A stretch of DNA of 41,753 bases. Origin: Pectinatus sp. Lineage in GTDB: Bacteria > Bacillota > Negativicutes > Selenomonadales > Selenomonadaceae. The stretch covers positions 1-41,753 of the forward strand of contig JAHHSR010000013.1 of assembly GCA_020025075.1 (NCBI GenBank), read 5' to 3'. The notes under the pieces are model-generated. The model was given only the letters and a program-made list of their open reading frames with translations. It made no database searches and was not told where the DNA came from. How positions within the stretch are numbered: the stretch's first letter is position 1; every line of letters starts with the position of its first letter. Position numbers and translations under genes: made by a program. Positions 15,077-23,498 of the stretch are shown piece by piece.

Positions 15077-15621
15077 GTTCCTTTCAGTTTGCAGGTGAAG
15101 AAGTTTTGCTGGGCATCGGCGAGCGTGAGAGAGGATTCGTCGATTTTTACGACGCGCCAAGCACCGATAAAATCGCCGCAGCGAACGGCTTGGGCGGCCT
15201 TGTCAAGGGCGATAATGCCGATAAAGGCGCCAGCGCTTTTAATCGTGCCGGTGAGACAGGGAAGTTTTGGCGGTACAGCCGCAGCATTTTTTTCCTCTGC
15301 CAGCGGCAAGGGACTAATGGCGGCCACCTCCTTTTTCTCCTCTGAAGGCCTAGAAGAAGTCAGGGGAGAAAAGGGGTCCTTGATGGGAAGCGGCCTTTGC
15401 TGCGGCACTTCATAGCACAGCGTGCCTGAAGGCTCTGGGGAAGGCGCTTTCGGCTCTGGCGCATCTTCTTGTGGCGCCCAAAAAGAGCAAGCGCTGGCGA
15501 ACAAGACGAGAGCCAGGAGGAAGAAGAACTTGCTCTTTTTGCAATAAGCAAATATTTCTGATAATTTTGCCCAAATAGATGTTTTTGTTTTTCTCAGTCC
15601 TTTCTTTAAAAATTGCCTCAA
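15073..15621 (-). CDS. PilP-like pilus assembly lipoprotein
   Basis: The 182-aa protein has a basic N-terminus, a hydrophobic helix and a lipobox-like FASAC (Cys45). Then comes a Pro/Glu-rich linker and a C-terminal beta domain (about 120-180; LTGTIKSAGAFIGIIAL ... VRCGDFIGAWRVVKIDESSLTL) matching the PilP homology region. PilP links the inner-membrane PilN/PilO complex to the PilQ secretin, and the pairing with the next gene fits. The TTG at 15621 is the only start that keeps the full frame but has no clear SD, and the distance to the lipobox is long, so the real start may lie further in. Confidence 0.72.
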   Translation of the reverse strand: MRQFLKKGLRKTKTSIWAKLSEIFAYCKKSKFFFLLALVLFASACSFWAPQEDAPEPKAPSPEPSGTLCYEVPQQRPLPIKDPFSPLTSSRPSEEKKEVAAISPLPLAEEKNAAAVPPKLPCLTGTIKSAGAFIGIIALDKAAQAVRCGDFIGAWRVVKIDESSLTLADAQQNFFTCKLKGT

Positions 15622-15809
15622 GGCGGAATGTATTCTGGTGGCGATAGGAAATAATTGTTTTTAGTATACTAGAATAATTATATATTCACAGCCCCTGCCG
15701 CGTCAATTAGCCTGAGGGTATTGCCAAAATAATCATCGAAGAAATTTTGTGGCTATCTTGTGAAAAAATGTTTTTGCAATGTTGTATATCAAAATTTGTT
15801 GAATTATGT

Positions 15810-15864
15810 TATAATAAAAAAAGATAAATATTTTCCGCCTATATTCAGCGCGGGATTTTCCCGC
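15810..15864 (+). promoter_or_regulatory. Candidate -10 element and leader hairpin of hpf
   Basis: A TATAAT at 15810-15815 lies about 90 nt before hpf, without a good -35 element at 17 nt. A GCGGG/CCCGC hairpin (15850-15854/15860-15864) lies in the predicted leader. The remaining 15622-15809 interval is AT-rich and otherwise featureless. Confidence 0.45.
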
Positions 15865-15904
15865 CTTATATATAGAATAGGGCTTGACCCAGGAAAGGTG
15901 TTGA

Positions 15905-16447
15905 ATGTATATGGCAACATTTACAGTCAGAGGAAAAAACATTGAAGTTACGCCGGCACTGCACGATTACGTGGAAAAACGGCTCGGCAAGGTGACGCGT
16001 TACTTTGATAAGGTTGATGATATTAAGGTCCTTTTGTCGGTTGTCAAAGGCGATCATGTCGTCGAAGTCACGGTTTTGGTACAGGGAATTTTGCTGCGTG
16101 GCGAAGAATCGACGTCTGATATGTACACTTCAATTGATTTGGTGGTAGAAAAACTCGAACGCCAAATCCGCAAGCACAAGACAAAGCTCATGCGCCGTCT
16201 GCGCAAGGGTAGCTTTAAGGTGGATGCTTTGCCAGCTATTCCAGAAATGGAAGTCGACCCGCGTGCCGAATACTCTATTGTCAAATCCAAGCATTTTGAC
16301 ATAAAGCCCATGAACGCACAAGAAGCCATCATGCAGATGAATCTTTTGAATCACGAATTTTTCGTATTCCGCGATGACAAGACAGAAGAAGTCAACGTCG
16401 TCTATCGCCGCAAAGATGGCAACTACGGTCTAATTGAATCAGAATGA
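15905..16447 (+). CDS. hpf: Long-form ribosome hibernation promoting factor HPF
   Basis: The 180-aa protein has the two domains of long HPF. The N-terminal S30AE domain (about 3-100; FTVRGKNIEVTPALHDYVEKRLGKV) sits in the decoding region. The C-terminal dimerisation domain (about 125-178; IVKSKHFDIKPMNAQEAIMQMNLLNHEFFVFRD) pairs two ribosomes into 100S particles during stationary phase. ATG 15905 follows GAAAGGTG by a few bases; ATG 15911 is a possible alternative. It stands alone between its own promoter and terminator. Confidence 0.96.
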   Translation: MYMATFTVRGKNIEVTPALHDYVEKRLGKVTRYFDKVDDIKVLLSVVKGDHVVEVTVLVQGILLRGEESTSDMYTSIDLVVEKLERQIRKHKTKLMRRLRKGSFKVDALPAIPEMEVDPRAEYSIVKSKHFDIKPMNAQEAIMQMNLLNHEFFVFRDDKTEEVNVVYRRKDGNYGLIESE

Positions 16448-16466
16448 GCCGATAGGCTATAACAGT

Positions 16467-16494
16467 CCCGCAGCTAAAGGCTGCGGGCTTTTTT
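16467..16494 (+). terminator. Terminator of hpf
   Basis: An 8-bp GC-rich stem (16467-16474 with 16480-16487), a 5-nt loop and a CTTTTTT run. Confidence 0.95.
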
Positions 16495-16589
16495 ATGTGC
16501 AATTTGCAATGAGCAAAAAGAACATATATAATTATTCTCATAAATATCTCCGAGGGATAAAAAGCGAGAGGAGCTGAATTTTTTTAGTT

Positions 16590-17429
16590 GTGAAGAAGTA
16601 CAAACTGGTAAGCCGCGAATACCATGCGGCTGATACTGTCGTCGATGTCGCCGGCGTAAAAATAGGCGGTGGCAGCCTGGCAGTTATGGCAGGACCTTGT
16701 GCCGTGGAAAGCCATGCGCAGCTGATGGAAGCTGCACGTGCCGTGAGCCAGGCTGGGGCAAAATTTTTGCGCGGGGGCGCCTTTAAGCCGCGCACGTCGC
16801 CGTATGATTTTCAGGGATTGGCCGGAAAGGGACTCAAAATGTTGCGCGAGGCGGGCGACGCCTATGGTCTCAAGGTGGTTACGGAGGCGGTTGACGCTTC
16901 TTTTATACCGCTCGTGAGCCAATATGCCGATGTCTTGCAGATAGGTGCGCGCAATATGCAAAATTTCCAGCTTTTGAAGGCGGCAGGGCGCGTCGATATG
17001 CCCGTCCTTTTGAAAAGGGGGCTCGCCTCGACCATAGAGGAATGGCTCAATGCGGCAGAATATATCGCAAGTGAGGGCAATAGCCGCATCATCATGTGCG
17101 AGCGCGGGATTAGAACGTATGAAACTTTTACGCGCAATACGCTCGATTTAAGTGCTGTTGCGGCGATAAAGGAATTATCACACCTTCCCGTCATTGTCGA
17201 CCCCAGTCATGGCACGGGACGCTGGGAGATGGTGCGCCCGATGGCCAGTGCGGCGATAGCAGCTGGCGCCGACGGGTTGATAATCGAGGTACATCCTAAT
17301 CCCGCCGAGGCTTTGAGCGATGGGCCGCAGTCCCTTACTCCCAAGAATTTTACGCGCCTTATGCACGAGGTAAGGCTTATGGCAAAGGCGCGCAAGGCTT
17401 TTTTAGAAGATGAAGGAGGCTGGATTTAG
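16590..17429 (+). CDS. aroF: 3-deoxy-7-phosphoheptulonate synthase (type I-beta DAHP synthase)
   Basis: The 279-aa enzyme condenses phosphoenolpyruvate and erythrose 4-phosphate in the first step of aromatic amino acid synthesis. Signatures are AGPCAVES (33-40), LRGGAFKPRTSPYDFQG (about 60-76), IIMCERGIRTYE and VDPSHGTGRWE. It belongs to the KDO8P-synthase-like I-beta group and lacks the N-terminal ferredoxin-like or C-terminal chorismate mutase regulatory domains, so feedback control through a fused domain is not expected. The GTG start at 16590 is 16 nt from GAGAGGAG, an unusually long spacing. Its stop overlaps the prmA start by one base. Confidence 0.93.
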   Translation: MKKYKLVSREYHAADTVVDVAGVKIGGGSLAVMAGPCAVESHAQLMEAARAVSQAGAKFLRGGAFKPRTSPYDFQGLAGKGLKMLREAGDAYGLKVVTEAVDASFIPLVSQYADVLQIGARNMQNFQLLKAAGRVDMPVLLKRGLASTIEEWLNAAEYIASEGNSRIIMCERGIRTYETFTRNTLDLSAVAAIKELSHLPVIVDPSHGTGRWEMVRPMASAAIAAGADGLIIEVHPNPAEALSDGPQSLTPKNFTRLMHEVRLMAKARKAFLEDEGGWI

Positions 17430-18370
17430 TGGACGAGTGGCAGCAAATATCATTTCGAACCTCGCACGAGGCGATGGATTTAATTGCCGACATATTTTAT
17501 GATTTGGGCGCGAGCGGTGTCGAGGTGGATGACCCAGCCGTGGTCAATGGTTATATAGAAAATAAGCTGTGGGATTATACGGATATTCCCCTAAAGGAAG
17601 ATACGGCGGTAGTGACGGTAACGGCGTGGCTACCTTGCGATGAGCTTTTAAAGGGACGGATAAGCACCTTTGAGCAGCGGGCGGCAGAACTTGTCAAAAG
17701 CGTCGATACGGGTCCTGCAGAAACGATTTACAGCAAGATTAAGCAGGAAGACTGGGCGAATAACTGGAAGCAGTATTTTCATCCGGTCAAGGTGGGCGAA
17801 AAGATTGTCATCAAGCCGTCTTGGGAAAAGTACGAAGCAGGTGCTGCTGATTTGGTTATTGAGCTCGACCCGGGCTGCGCTTTTGGCACGGGTACGCACC
17901 CGACAACCTCGATGTGCATAAATCTCTTGGAAAAGTATTTGAAAAAGGAGATGCGCTTTTTCGATGTTGGCACGGGTTCCGGCATTTTGGCTATCAGTGC
18001 CGCCTTTTTGGGACTAAAAGATATTCAGGCGGCCGATTATGACCAAGTCGCCGTGCGCACGGCGCGGGAAAATGTCGCGCAAAATGACCAAGAGGATAAT
18101 ATTAGATGCTTTCAAAGCGACCTTTTGGCGCAGCTTGAAGGCAAGGCCGATTTTATAGCGGCCAATATTATTGCCGATATAATTTTACGCCTTTTTGGGC
18201 AGTTGTCGCAGAAGCTAAATCCGGGCGGATTGTTTTTGGCCAGCGGTATCATTGATTCTCGGCAAGAGGAAATTGAAGCGGCGGCGCGCAAAAATGGCTT
18301 TGAAATTGTTGAGCAGCGCCATGCCGGCGGCTGGGCGGCAATTGTCTTTGGCCGCAAGGAAGATTTATAA
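17429..18370 (+). CDS. prmA: Ribosomal protein L11 methyltransferase
   Basis: The 313-aa SAM-dependent enzyme trimethylates ribosomal protein L11. An N-terminal substrate-recognition region (1-95) precedes a Rossmann methyltransferase domain with PGCAFGTGTHPTT (about 150), DVGTGSGILAIS (about 173) and the NIIADII motif (about 247). The GTG start overlaps the aroF stop, and the TAA overlaps the rsmE ATG. Its substrate gene rplK is encoded some 8 kb away in the same window. Confidence 0.96.
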   Translation: MDEWQQISFRTSHEAMDLIADIFYDLGASGVEVDDPAVVNGYIENKLWDYTDIPLKEDTAVVTVTAWLPCDELLKGRISTFEQRAAELVKSVDTGPAETIYSKIKQEDWANNWKQYFHPVKVGEKIVIKPSWEKYEAGAADLVIELDPGCAFGTGTHPTTSMCINLLEKYLKKEMRFFDVGTGSGILAISAAFLGLKDIQAADYDQVAVRTARENVAQNDQEDNIRCFQSDLLAQLEGKADFIAANIIADIILRLFGQLSQKLNPGGLFLASGIIDSRQEEIEAAARKNGFEIVEQRHAGGWAAIVFGRKEDL

Positions 18371-19110
18371 TGCGGCGCCTTTTTGTGGAAGAAGCGGCAA
18401 GGGAGCTCTTGATTACGGGCGATGATGCCGTACATCTTCTCTATGCAATGCGCGCGCGTGTCGGGCAGGTTGTGGCGGTGAGCGACGCCAAAGGGCGCAG
18501 TGCCAGCGCCAAGATTGTGCAGTGCCTGCCAGAAGCCGTGCGCCTTTTGGTAACGACGCCGTGGAGCGAGTCCCAAGAGGCACCGATTGCAATTACCCTG
18601 GTGCAGGCTTTGCCCAAGGCGAGCAAGATGGATTTTATCGTGCAAAAGGTAGCCGAGCTCGGCGTACGGCAAATTGTTCCCGTGCAGACGGAAAATTGCG
18701 TTGTGCGCTATGATGCGCAAAAATGCAGCAAGAAGCAGGAGAAATGGCAAAAAATTGCCGATGAAGCGGCCAAGCAGTGTGGCCGCAGCCAGCGCGTGGC
18801 GGTTTTGCCCATTGTTTCGCTAGAAGAATTTTTGCGCCAAGAGCGGCAAGGTGATTGCTTTATCTGTTATGAACGCGAAAAAAAGTGTTTTTTGCGCGAT
18901 TTTCTCGCCACAAGCGAGGCAAAAAGCTATACCTTCTTGGTGGGGCCGGAAGGCGGTTTTTCGGAAAAAGAGGCCGAGCAGTGTAAAAAGGCGGGATTTA
19001 GCGCGGTGTCTTTGGGGAGCCGGATATTGCGCCTGGAGACCGTACCGCTGGCAGTAGCTGCCATCTTGCAGTATGAAAAGGGCGATATTGGAAAGGATGT
19101 AGAGTTTTGA
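18370..19110 (+). CDS. rsmE: 16S rRNA m3U1498 methyltransferase RsmE
   Basis: The 246-aa SPOUT-class enzyme has a PUA-like N-terminal domain (MRRLFVEEA start) and a trefoil-knot C-terminal domain with VGPEGGFSEKEAE (about 194) and LGSRILRLETVPLAV (about 216), the SAM-binding knot. It methylates U1498 of 16S rRNA. The prmA-rsmE-mtaB order is common in Firmicutes. Its stop overlaps the mtaB start by 3 bases within TTGA. Confidence 0.96.
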   Translation: MRRLFVEEAARELLITGDDAVHLLYAMRARVGQVVAVSDAKGRSASAKIVQCLPEAVRLLVTTPWSESQEAPIAITLVQALPKASKMDFIVQKVAELGVRQIVPVQTENCVVRYDAQKCSKKQEKWQKIADEAAKQCGRSQRVAVLPIVSLEEFLRQERQGDCFICYEREKKCFLRDFLATSEAKSYTFLVGPEGGFSEKEAEQCKKAGFSAVSLGSRILRLETVPLAVAAILQYEKGDIGKDVEF

Positions 19111-20408
19111 AAATAGCCTTCATCACCTTGGGGTGCAAGGTCAACCAATTTGAAAGTGAGACGATGGCCGGACTTTTTAAAAAGGCGGGACATGAAGTTG
19201 TCAGCCATGTGGAAAAGGCCGATGCTTATATTATAAATACCTGTTCCGTTACGCAGCTGGGCGAGAAAAAATCGCGCCAGCTCATAAGGCGCGCCGCACA
19301 TTTAAATCCGCGCGCCGTTATCGCCGTGACGGGCTGCTATGCACAGCTTTCGCCAGAGGAGATAAAGACGATTGAAGGCGTCAATATCGTTCTCGGCACG
19401 AATGAGCGCAAAAATATCGTCGCCGCTGTTGAAAGTGCCTTTTTGCGGGGCGATAAGGCCGATATTGTGGAAGTTGGCGATATTATGAGAGAGCATGAAT
19501 TTGAGGACATTCCCATGTTTGGCATGCAGGATAGAACGCGTGCTTACCTGAAAATTCAAGATGGCTGCAATAATTTTTGCTCTTACTGCATTATTCCTTA
19601 TGCGCGCGGCCCCTTGCGCTCGCGCAGTCTTGCGAGCATTCGCTCGGAGGTTGATAAGCTGGTTGCAGAAGGGTTTGGCGAGATTGTCCTTACCGGTATT
19701 CACCTGGGGGCATATGGGCGCGAGAGAAAAGATGGCACGGGACTAGAGGATGCTGTCGAGACGGCACTGGCCAATGATAAGCTCTGCCGCTTGCGCCTCG
19801 GCTCTTTGGAGTCGATTGAGGTGTCAAATCGCCTTTTGGCGCTCATGCAAAACGATTCTCGCTTTGCGCGCCATCTGCATTTGCCGCTGCAAGCGGGTGC
19901 CGATAGCACTTTGGCGGCGATGAACCGCCATTATACGACAAAAGAGTTTGCAGCACTTTTAAAAAATATTACCGCAACCATCGAAGGTATCGCCATTTCA
20001 ACCGATGTCATTGTCGGTTTTCCCGGCGAAACCGAGGAAGAATTTGCCCAAAGTCTTGCCTTCATTGAGTCGCAGCCCTTTGCCAAAATACATGTATTTC
20101 CGTATTCGCGCCGTCGTGGTACGCCCGCTGCCGCTATGAGCAGTCAGGTGGATAAGGCGGAGAAGAAAAGGCGTGTTCATGCTTTGGCGGCCGTGAGTGA
20201 GCGCAAGCAGCGCGCCTTTTGCGAGCGCTTTTTGGGGCAGGAGATGCGCGTTATTTTCGAGCAGCAAGATGAAGACGGCTACTGGAGCGGGCATACGGAT
20301 AACTACATCAAGGTATATGCCAAGGGCAATATCCAGCAAGGTCAGCTTATCTCGGTAAAATTGGCAAGGCTGTTTAGAGATGGCGCTGAGGCAGAAGAAG
20401 TCCAATAA
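19107..20408 (+). CDS. mtaB: tRNA t6A37 methylthiotransferase MtaB
   Basis: The 433-aa radical-SAM enzyme adds a methylthio group to t6A37 of ANN-decoding tRNAs. The N-terminal UPF0004 domain has three cluster cysteines (Cys10 in TLGCKVNQ, one in NTCSV, one in TGCYAQ). The radical-SAM motif CNNFCSYC sits near residue 153, and a TRAM-like domain ends the protein (about 375-430). The start is TTG with GGAAAGGA a few bases upstream. It is the last of four overlapping genes. Confidence 0.96.
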   Translation: MKIAFITLGCKVNQFESETMAGLFKKAGHEVVSHVEKADAYIINTCSVTQLGEKKSRQLIRRAAHLNPRAVIAVTGCYAQLSPEEIKTIEGVNIVLGTNERKNIVAAVESAFLRGDKADIVEVGDIMREHEFEDIPMFGMQDRTRAYLKIQDGCNNFCSYCIIPYARGPLRSRSLASIRSEVDKLVAEGFGEIVLTGIHLGAYGRERKDGTGLEDAVETALANDKLCRLRLGSLESIEVSNRLLALMQNDSRFARHLHLPLQAGADSTLAAMNRHYTTKEFAALLKNITATIEGIAISTDVIVGFPGETEEEFAQSLAFIESQPFAKIHVFPYSRRRGTPAAAMSSQVDKAEKKRRVHALAAVSERKQRAFCERFLGQEMRVIFEQQDEDGYWSGHTDNYIKVYAKGNIQQGQLISVKLARLFRDGAEAEEVQ

Positions 20409-20511
20409 TTTTGCTGGGAAGGACAGAGGGCAGCCTGGCAGGTAAAAAGACAAAAGTAGCGAATATAATTAAGATAAGCTACATAAAAACATGAAGAAAG
20501 GTGGCGTTTAA

Positions 20512-20859
20512 ATGTCAGATTGCATATTTTGCAAAATTGCGGCCAAAGAAGTGCCGGCTAATTTTGCCTACGAAGATGATGATGTTATCGCCTTTTCCGA
20601 TTTGGCACCGCAGGCTCCCGTGCACATTTTGGTAATTCCCAAAAAGCATATCGAAAGCCTCCTGGCAGTTGGTGAAGAAGATAAAAAATTGCTCTCTCAT
20701 ATCATGGTCGATGTGGTGCCGCAGATTGCTCGCGAAAAGCATATTGACGAGAAGGGCTTCCGCGTGGTCATCAATACTGGTGATGACGGCGGTCAGACGG
20801 TCAAGCACCTGCACGTGCATATCCTCGGCGACCGCTCGATGCAATGGCCACCGGGCTAA
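20512..20859 (+). CDS. hinT: HIT-family nucleotide hydrolase (HinT type)
   Basis: The 115-aa histidine-triad protein has an N-terminal DCIFCKIAAKEVPA and the triad HLHVHILG near residue 99. HinT-type enzymes cleave nucleoside phosphoramidates such as AMP-lysine. The start has SD AGAAAGGTGG. The interval after mtaB (20409-20511) includes a TATAAT at 20464-20469, so it may be expressed separately. Confidence 0.95.
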   Translation: MSDCIFCKIAAKEVPANFAYEDDDVIAFSDLAPQAPVHILVIPKKHIESLLAVGEEDKKLLSHIMVDVVPQIAREKHIDEKGFRVVINTGDDGGQTVKHLHVHILGDRSMQWPPG

Positions 20860-20871
20860 TGTTAAATTTTA

Positions 20872-20901
20872 TTGACAAATTGCTATTAAGTCAGTTATAA
20901 T
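20872..20901 (+). promoter_or_regulatory. Promoter of rpsU-yqeY
   Basis: A perfect TTGACA (20872-20877), an 18-nt spacer and a perfect TATAAT (20896-20901), about 60 nt before rpsU. Confidence 0.88.
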
Positions 20902-20958
20902 AGTATGGTGTAGCAACCGAATACACTCCCATTGCGTATGGAGGGGAGGGAAATTTAA

Positions 20959-21138
20959 ATGTCAGAAGTTAAGGTCGGAAAGAACGAAACAATTGATAGC
21001 GCTCTTCGCCGTTTTAAGCGCACTTGCCAGAAGGCAGGTACCCTTGCTGAAGTTAGGAAACGTGAGCATTACGAAAAGCCTAGCGTAAGACGCAAGAAGA
21101 AATCTGAAGCAGCTCGCAAGCGTAGATACAGAGCATAG
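20959..21138 (+). CDS. rpsU: Ribosomal protein S21
   Basis: A 59-aa basic protein of the small subunit, beginning MSEVKVGKNETIDSALRRF and ending in the typical Arg/Lys tail (EAARKRRYRA). SD GGGGAGGG lies before the ATG. It is too small for many ORF searches. It is followed at once by yqeY, the usual Firmicute order. Confidence 0.97.
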   Translation: MSEVKVGKNETIDSALRRFKRTCQKAGTLAEVRKREHYEKPSVRRKKKSEAARKRRYRA

Positions 21139-21155
21139 CGGAGGGATTTATTTTG

Positions 21156-21599
21156 ATGTCAATTAAAGACAAGTTGATGGCCGATATGAAAGAAGCTATG
21201 AAGGCGGGCCAGAAGGAACGCCTTACTGTCATTCGTTCGTTACGGGCGGCAATTCGTCAGGTCGAGATTGACGGCAAAAAAGAATTGGACGATGAAGCTG
21301 TTATCGGCGTCTTGAGCAAAGAACTGAAAATGCGCAAGGACTCTTTGGAAGAATTTTCGAAGGGGCAGCGCACGGATCTGGTAGAAAAGACACAGGCTGA
21401 AATTGAAGTAATTACTTCATATATGCCAGAACAGATGTCAAAGGAGCAGATTACGGCTCTTGTTAAAGCTGCAGTGGAAAAAGTCGGTGCCACAAGTCCT
21501 AAAGATATGGGCAAGGTCATGAAAGAAATTATGCCTCAGACCCGAGGACGGGCTGATGGGAAGCTGGTCAACGACATCGTTCGAGAAATATTGAAATAA
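21156..21599 (+). CDS. yqeY: GatB/YqeY domain protein
   Basis: The 147-aa helical protein is similar to the C-terminal domain of GatB, the tRNA-dependent amidotransferase subunit (SIKDKLMADMKEAMKAGQKER start; MPEQMSKEQI; KVMKEIMPQTRGRADGK). Its function is not established; tRNA binding is assumed from the GatB relation. ATG 21156 is preferred over the TTG just before it, with GGAGGG upstream. Confidence 0.93.
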   Translation: MSIKDKLMADMKEAMKAGQKERLTVIRSLRAAIRQVEIDGKKELDDEAVIGVLSKELKMRKDSLEEFSKGQRTDLVEKTQAEIEVITSYMPEQMSKEQITALVKAAVEKVGATSPKDMGKVMKEIMPQTRGRADGKLVNDIVREILK

Positions 21600-21614
21600 G
21601 ATATAGATTTACAG

Positions 21615-21647
21615 CAGGCTTTTGCCAAGAGGCGAAAGCCTGTTTTT
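21615..21647 (+). terminator. Terminator of rpsU-yqeY
   Basis: A 12-bp stem (21615-21626 with 21631-21642, one G-T pair), AAGA loop and TTTTT run. Confidence 0.94.
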
Positions 21648-21814
21648 GTTATGTATTTTGTCAGGTGGGAAATGTGGCTAGGAATTTACGCTTTTATAAA
21701 AGAAAAGAATTACACATAAGAAAATTATTGCTAAATAGCCTTCTTTTTGCTAGTATATAAATACTATATTATTAATTGATGATATAGTATAGACTATCAT
21801 GCCTATATAAGAGC

Positions 21815-22525
21815 ATGAAGAAAAAGAGAGCGTATTTATTTTTCCTGGCTGCCTTTTTGGCGGCAACCTTTTTGACGCCCCCGATAGTGAGTGCTGAGCG
21901 TGTTGTCTGGCGCGCAGATGACGCCTATTTTGGCAGTGCCAAAAGCATTTACTTAGAGCCTGCGGCTCTTTCTGATGGAATCAAGCTGGGGCAGCAGGAC
22001 CTTGCACGTGCCAATGCTTCCATTGCTTATGGCACGAAAAAGCTCAAAAAAATGGAAATAACCAATCAAAAGGAAGCGGCCGACCTTATCGTGTGGCCGA
22101 CTATCAAGTGGTGGCGCGCCAATAAGCAGACGGTTAGCGGTCGCTATGAGACGCGTACCTATGAAGATGATATTTATGAGCCGGGGCATTACGATATAAA
22201 TGGCAAATGGATTGAAGGACGTTCAATGAAGGTGAAAAGGCAGATACCGATGTGGATACCGCCATCATCTTATTATGTTCATTTGCTGGGCATTGATTAT
22301 GCCGTATACGATAAGAATGGCACGAAGGTTTACGAGATAAATTATGATAAGGAAAGTTCCGCCTGCGATAATTATACCCTTTTGCAGCGCAGTGCAAAGG
22401 ACTTTTTCGATGAACTCAGCGATTTGAAAAAAGATGATATGAAAAAAGGTCCTTCCATAAAGACGCGGATAAGTGAAATTTTGCAGCAGGAAAAAATTCC
22501 CCCGACAGAAAAAAATGCCGCTTAA
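21815..22525 (+). CDS. Secreted protein of unknown function
   Basis: The 236-aa protein has a clear signal peptide (KKKRAYLFFLAAFLAATFL, cleavage probably after VSA at about 27). The mature part is aromatic-rich with a WWRANK stretch, many Tyr/Asp residues in residues 105-165 and a charged helical end. In a diderm it would be periplasmic or attached to the outer membrane; no lipobox is visible. I do not recognise a family. The SD is weak. It has its own terminator, so it is a single-gene unit. Confidence 0.75.
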   Translation: MKKKRAYLFFLAAFLAATFLTPPIVSAERVVWRADDAYFGSAKSIYLEPAALSDGIKLGQQDLARANASIAYGTKKLKKMEITNQKEAADLIVWPTIKWWRANKQTVSGRYETRTYEDDIYEPGHYDINGKWIEGRSMKVKRQIPMWIPPSSYYVHLLGIDYAVYDKNGTKVYEINYDKESSACDNYTLLQRSAKDFFDELSDLKKDDMKKGPSIKTRISEILQQEKIPPTEKNAA

Positions 22526-22532
22526 CAAAAAA

Positions 22533-22557
22533 AGCAGCCGTTAAGGCTGCTTTTTTT
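22533..22557. terminator. Bidirectional terminator between converging genes
   Basis: A 7-bp stem (22533-22539 with 22545-22551) flanked by an A-run and a T-run serves the secreted-protein gene and smsB, which converge here. Confidence 0.9.
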
Positions 22558-22562
22558 GTTGG

Positions 22563-23498
22563 CTATTTTAAAAAGCCGTTGACGATATGCTGTTCGGCTT
22601 CTTTTTCGGTGAGTCCCAAGGTCATGAGCTTGATGAGCTGGTCGCCGGCAATCTTGCCGATGGCCGCTTCGTGAATGAGGTTGGCTTCGGAATCGTTGGC
22701 CTTTATTTCCGGTACGGCGGCAATGTGCGCGTCATCCATGATGATGGCATCACATTCAGAATGGCCGTGGCACTTGTTGTTGCCGTAAATTTTGGCGATA
22801 AACAGCTGGCGCGACTTGTCTTGCGCTACGGCGCGCGAAATGACATTGGTGCTGGAGTTTTCGCCGTCGAGGTCGACTTGGAAGCTGCTTTCAGCGTATT
22901 GTGTGTCGTGCGTGAGAAGCTTTTCGCGCACGATGAAAACGCCATTTTTGGCAACGCGCGCATTGGTGATGCGCTTGGTGGAATTGATGCCGCGAATTTG
23001 CGTTGTCTCCATTTCCATATAGGCATTTTCGCCCACTTCGACAATGGTCGTCGGGTTCATGATGCGCTCGCCGTCGCCGCTGCCTTCGCCGAAGTGCTTT
23101 TCCATATATGTTACTTTGGCATTTTTGCCGACGAAGAAGGAGTGAACACCGTCGTGCTGCGTGTCATGGCCGCCGCAGTTGTTTATGCCGCAGCCGGCAA
23201 CAATCTTGACATCGGCATTCTCGCCAATATAAAAATCGTTGTAGACCATTTCCGTATGGCCCGATTTGTCCATGATGACGGGAATATAGACCGTTTCGCC
23301 CTTCGTGTTCGGCGTAATGATGATGTCAATGCCGTCTTTGCCATCGGTCTTTTTCTTTATTTCTACATTTTTGCTGCACGAACGGCTAAAAGGCTCGCCA
23401 TTGAGGCGGATATTGTAGGCGCCGTCGGGGAGCTCTTTAAGTCCGGAGATTGTTTCTAAAAGCGTGCGTTCGCTGGTGTTTAGTTCGCGTGCCATCAT
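22563..23498 (-). CDS. Short SufB/SufD-like Fe-S scaffold (SmsB type)
   Basis: The 311-aa protein has the SufBD beta-helix core. Its C-terminal block CHGHSECDAIIMDD ... EIKANDSEANLIHEAAIGKI matches the conserved end of SufB. It lacks the N-terminal region of canonical SufB (about 460 aa) and matches the size of the SmsB scaffold of the minimal SUF-like system described in archaea and anaerobic bacteria. Cysteine- and His-rich segment CGINNCGGHDTQHDG (about 101-115) may bind cluster or iron. The start overlaps the smsC stop as ATGA, with SD AAGGAGGGG. No desulfurase, sufD, sufU or iscU gene is nearby. Confidence 0.88.
   Translation of the reverse strand: MMARELNTSERTLLETISGLKELPDGAYNIRLNGEPFSRSCSKNVEIKKKTDGKDGIDIIITPNTKGETVYIPVIMDKSGHTEMVYNDFYIGENADVKIVAGCGINNCGGHDTQHDGVHSFFVGKNAKVTYMEKHFGEGSGDGERIMNPTTIVEVGENAYMEMETTQIRGINSTKRITNARVAKNGVFIVREKLLTHDTQYAESSFQVDLDGENSSTNVISRAVAQDKSRQLFIAKIYGNNKCHGHSECDAIIMDDAHIAAVPEIKANDSEANLIHEAAIGKIAGDQLIKLMTLGLTEKEAEQHIVNGFLK

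Noticed and set aside
22587..23459. A 290-codon open frame opposite the SufB-like gene
   Set aside because: It is antisense to a clearly conserved gene, has no SD, and its composition is that of a mirrored coding sequence. The same applies to other long antisense frames opposite prdA, prdC, proS and floA.
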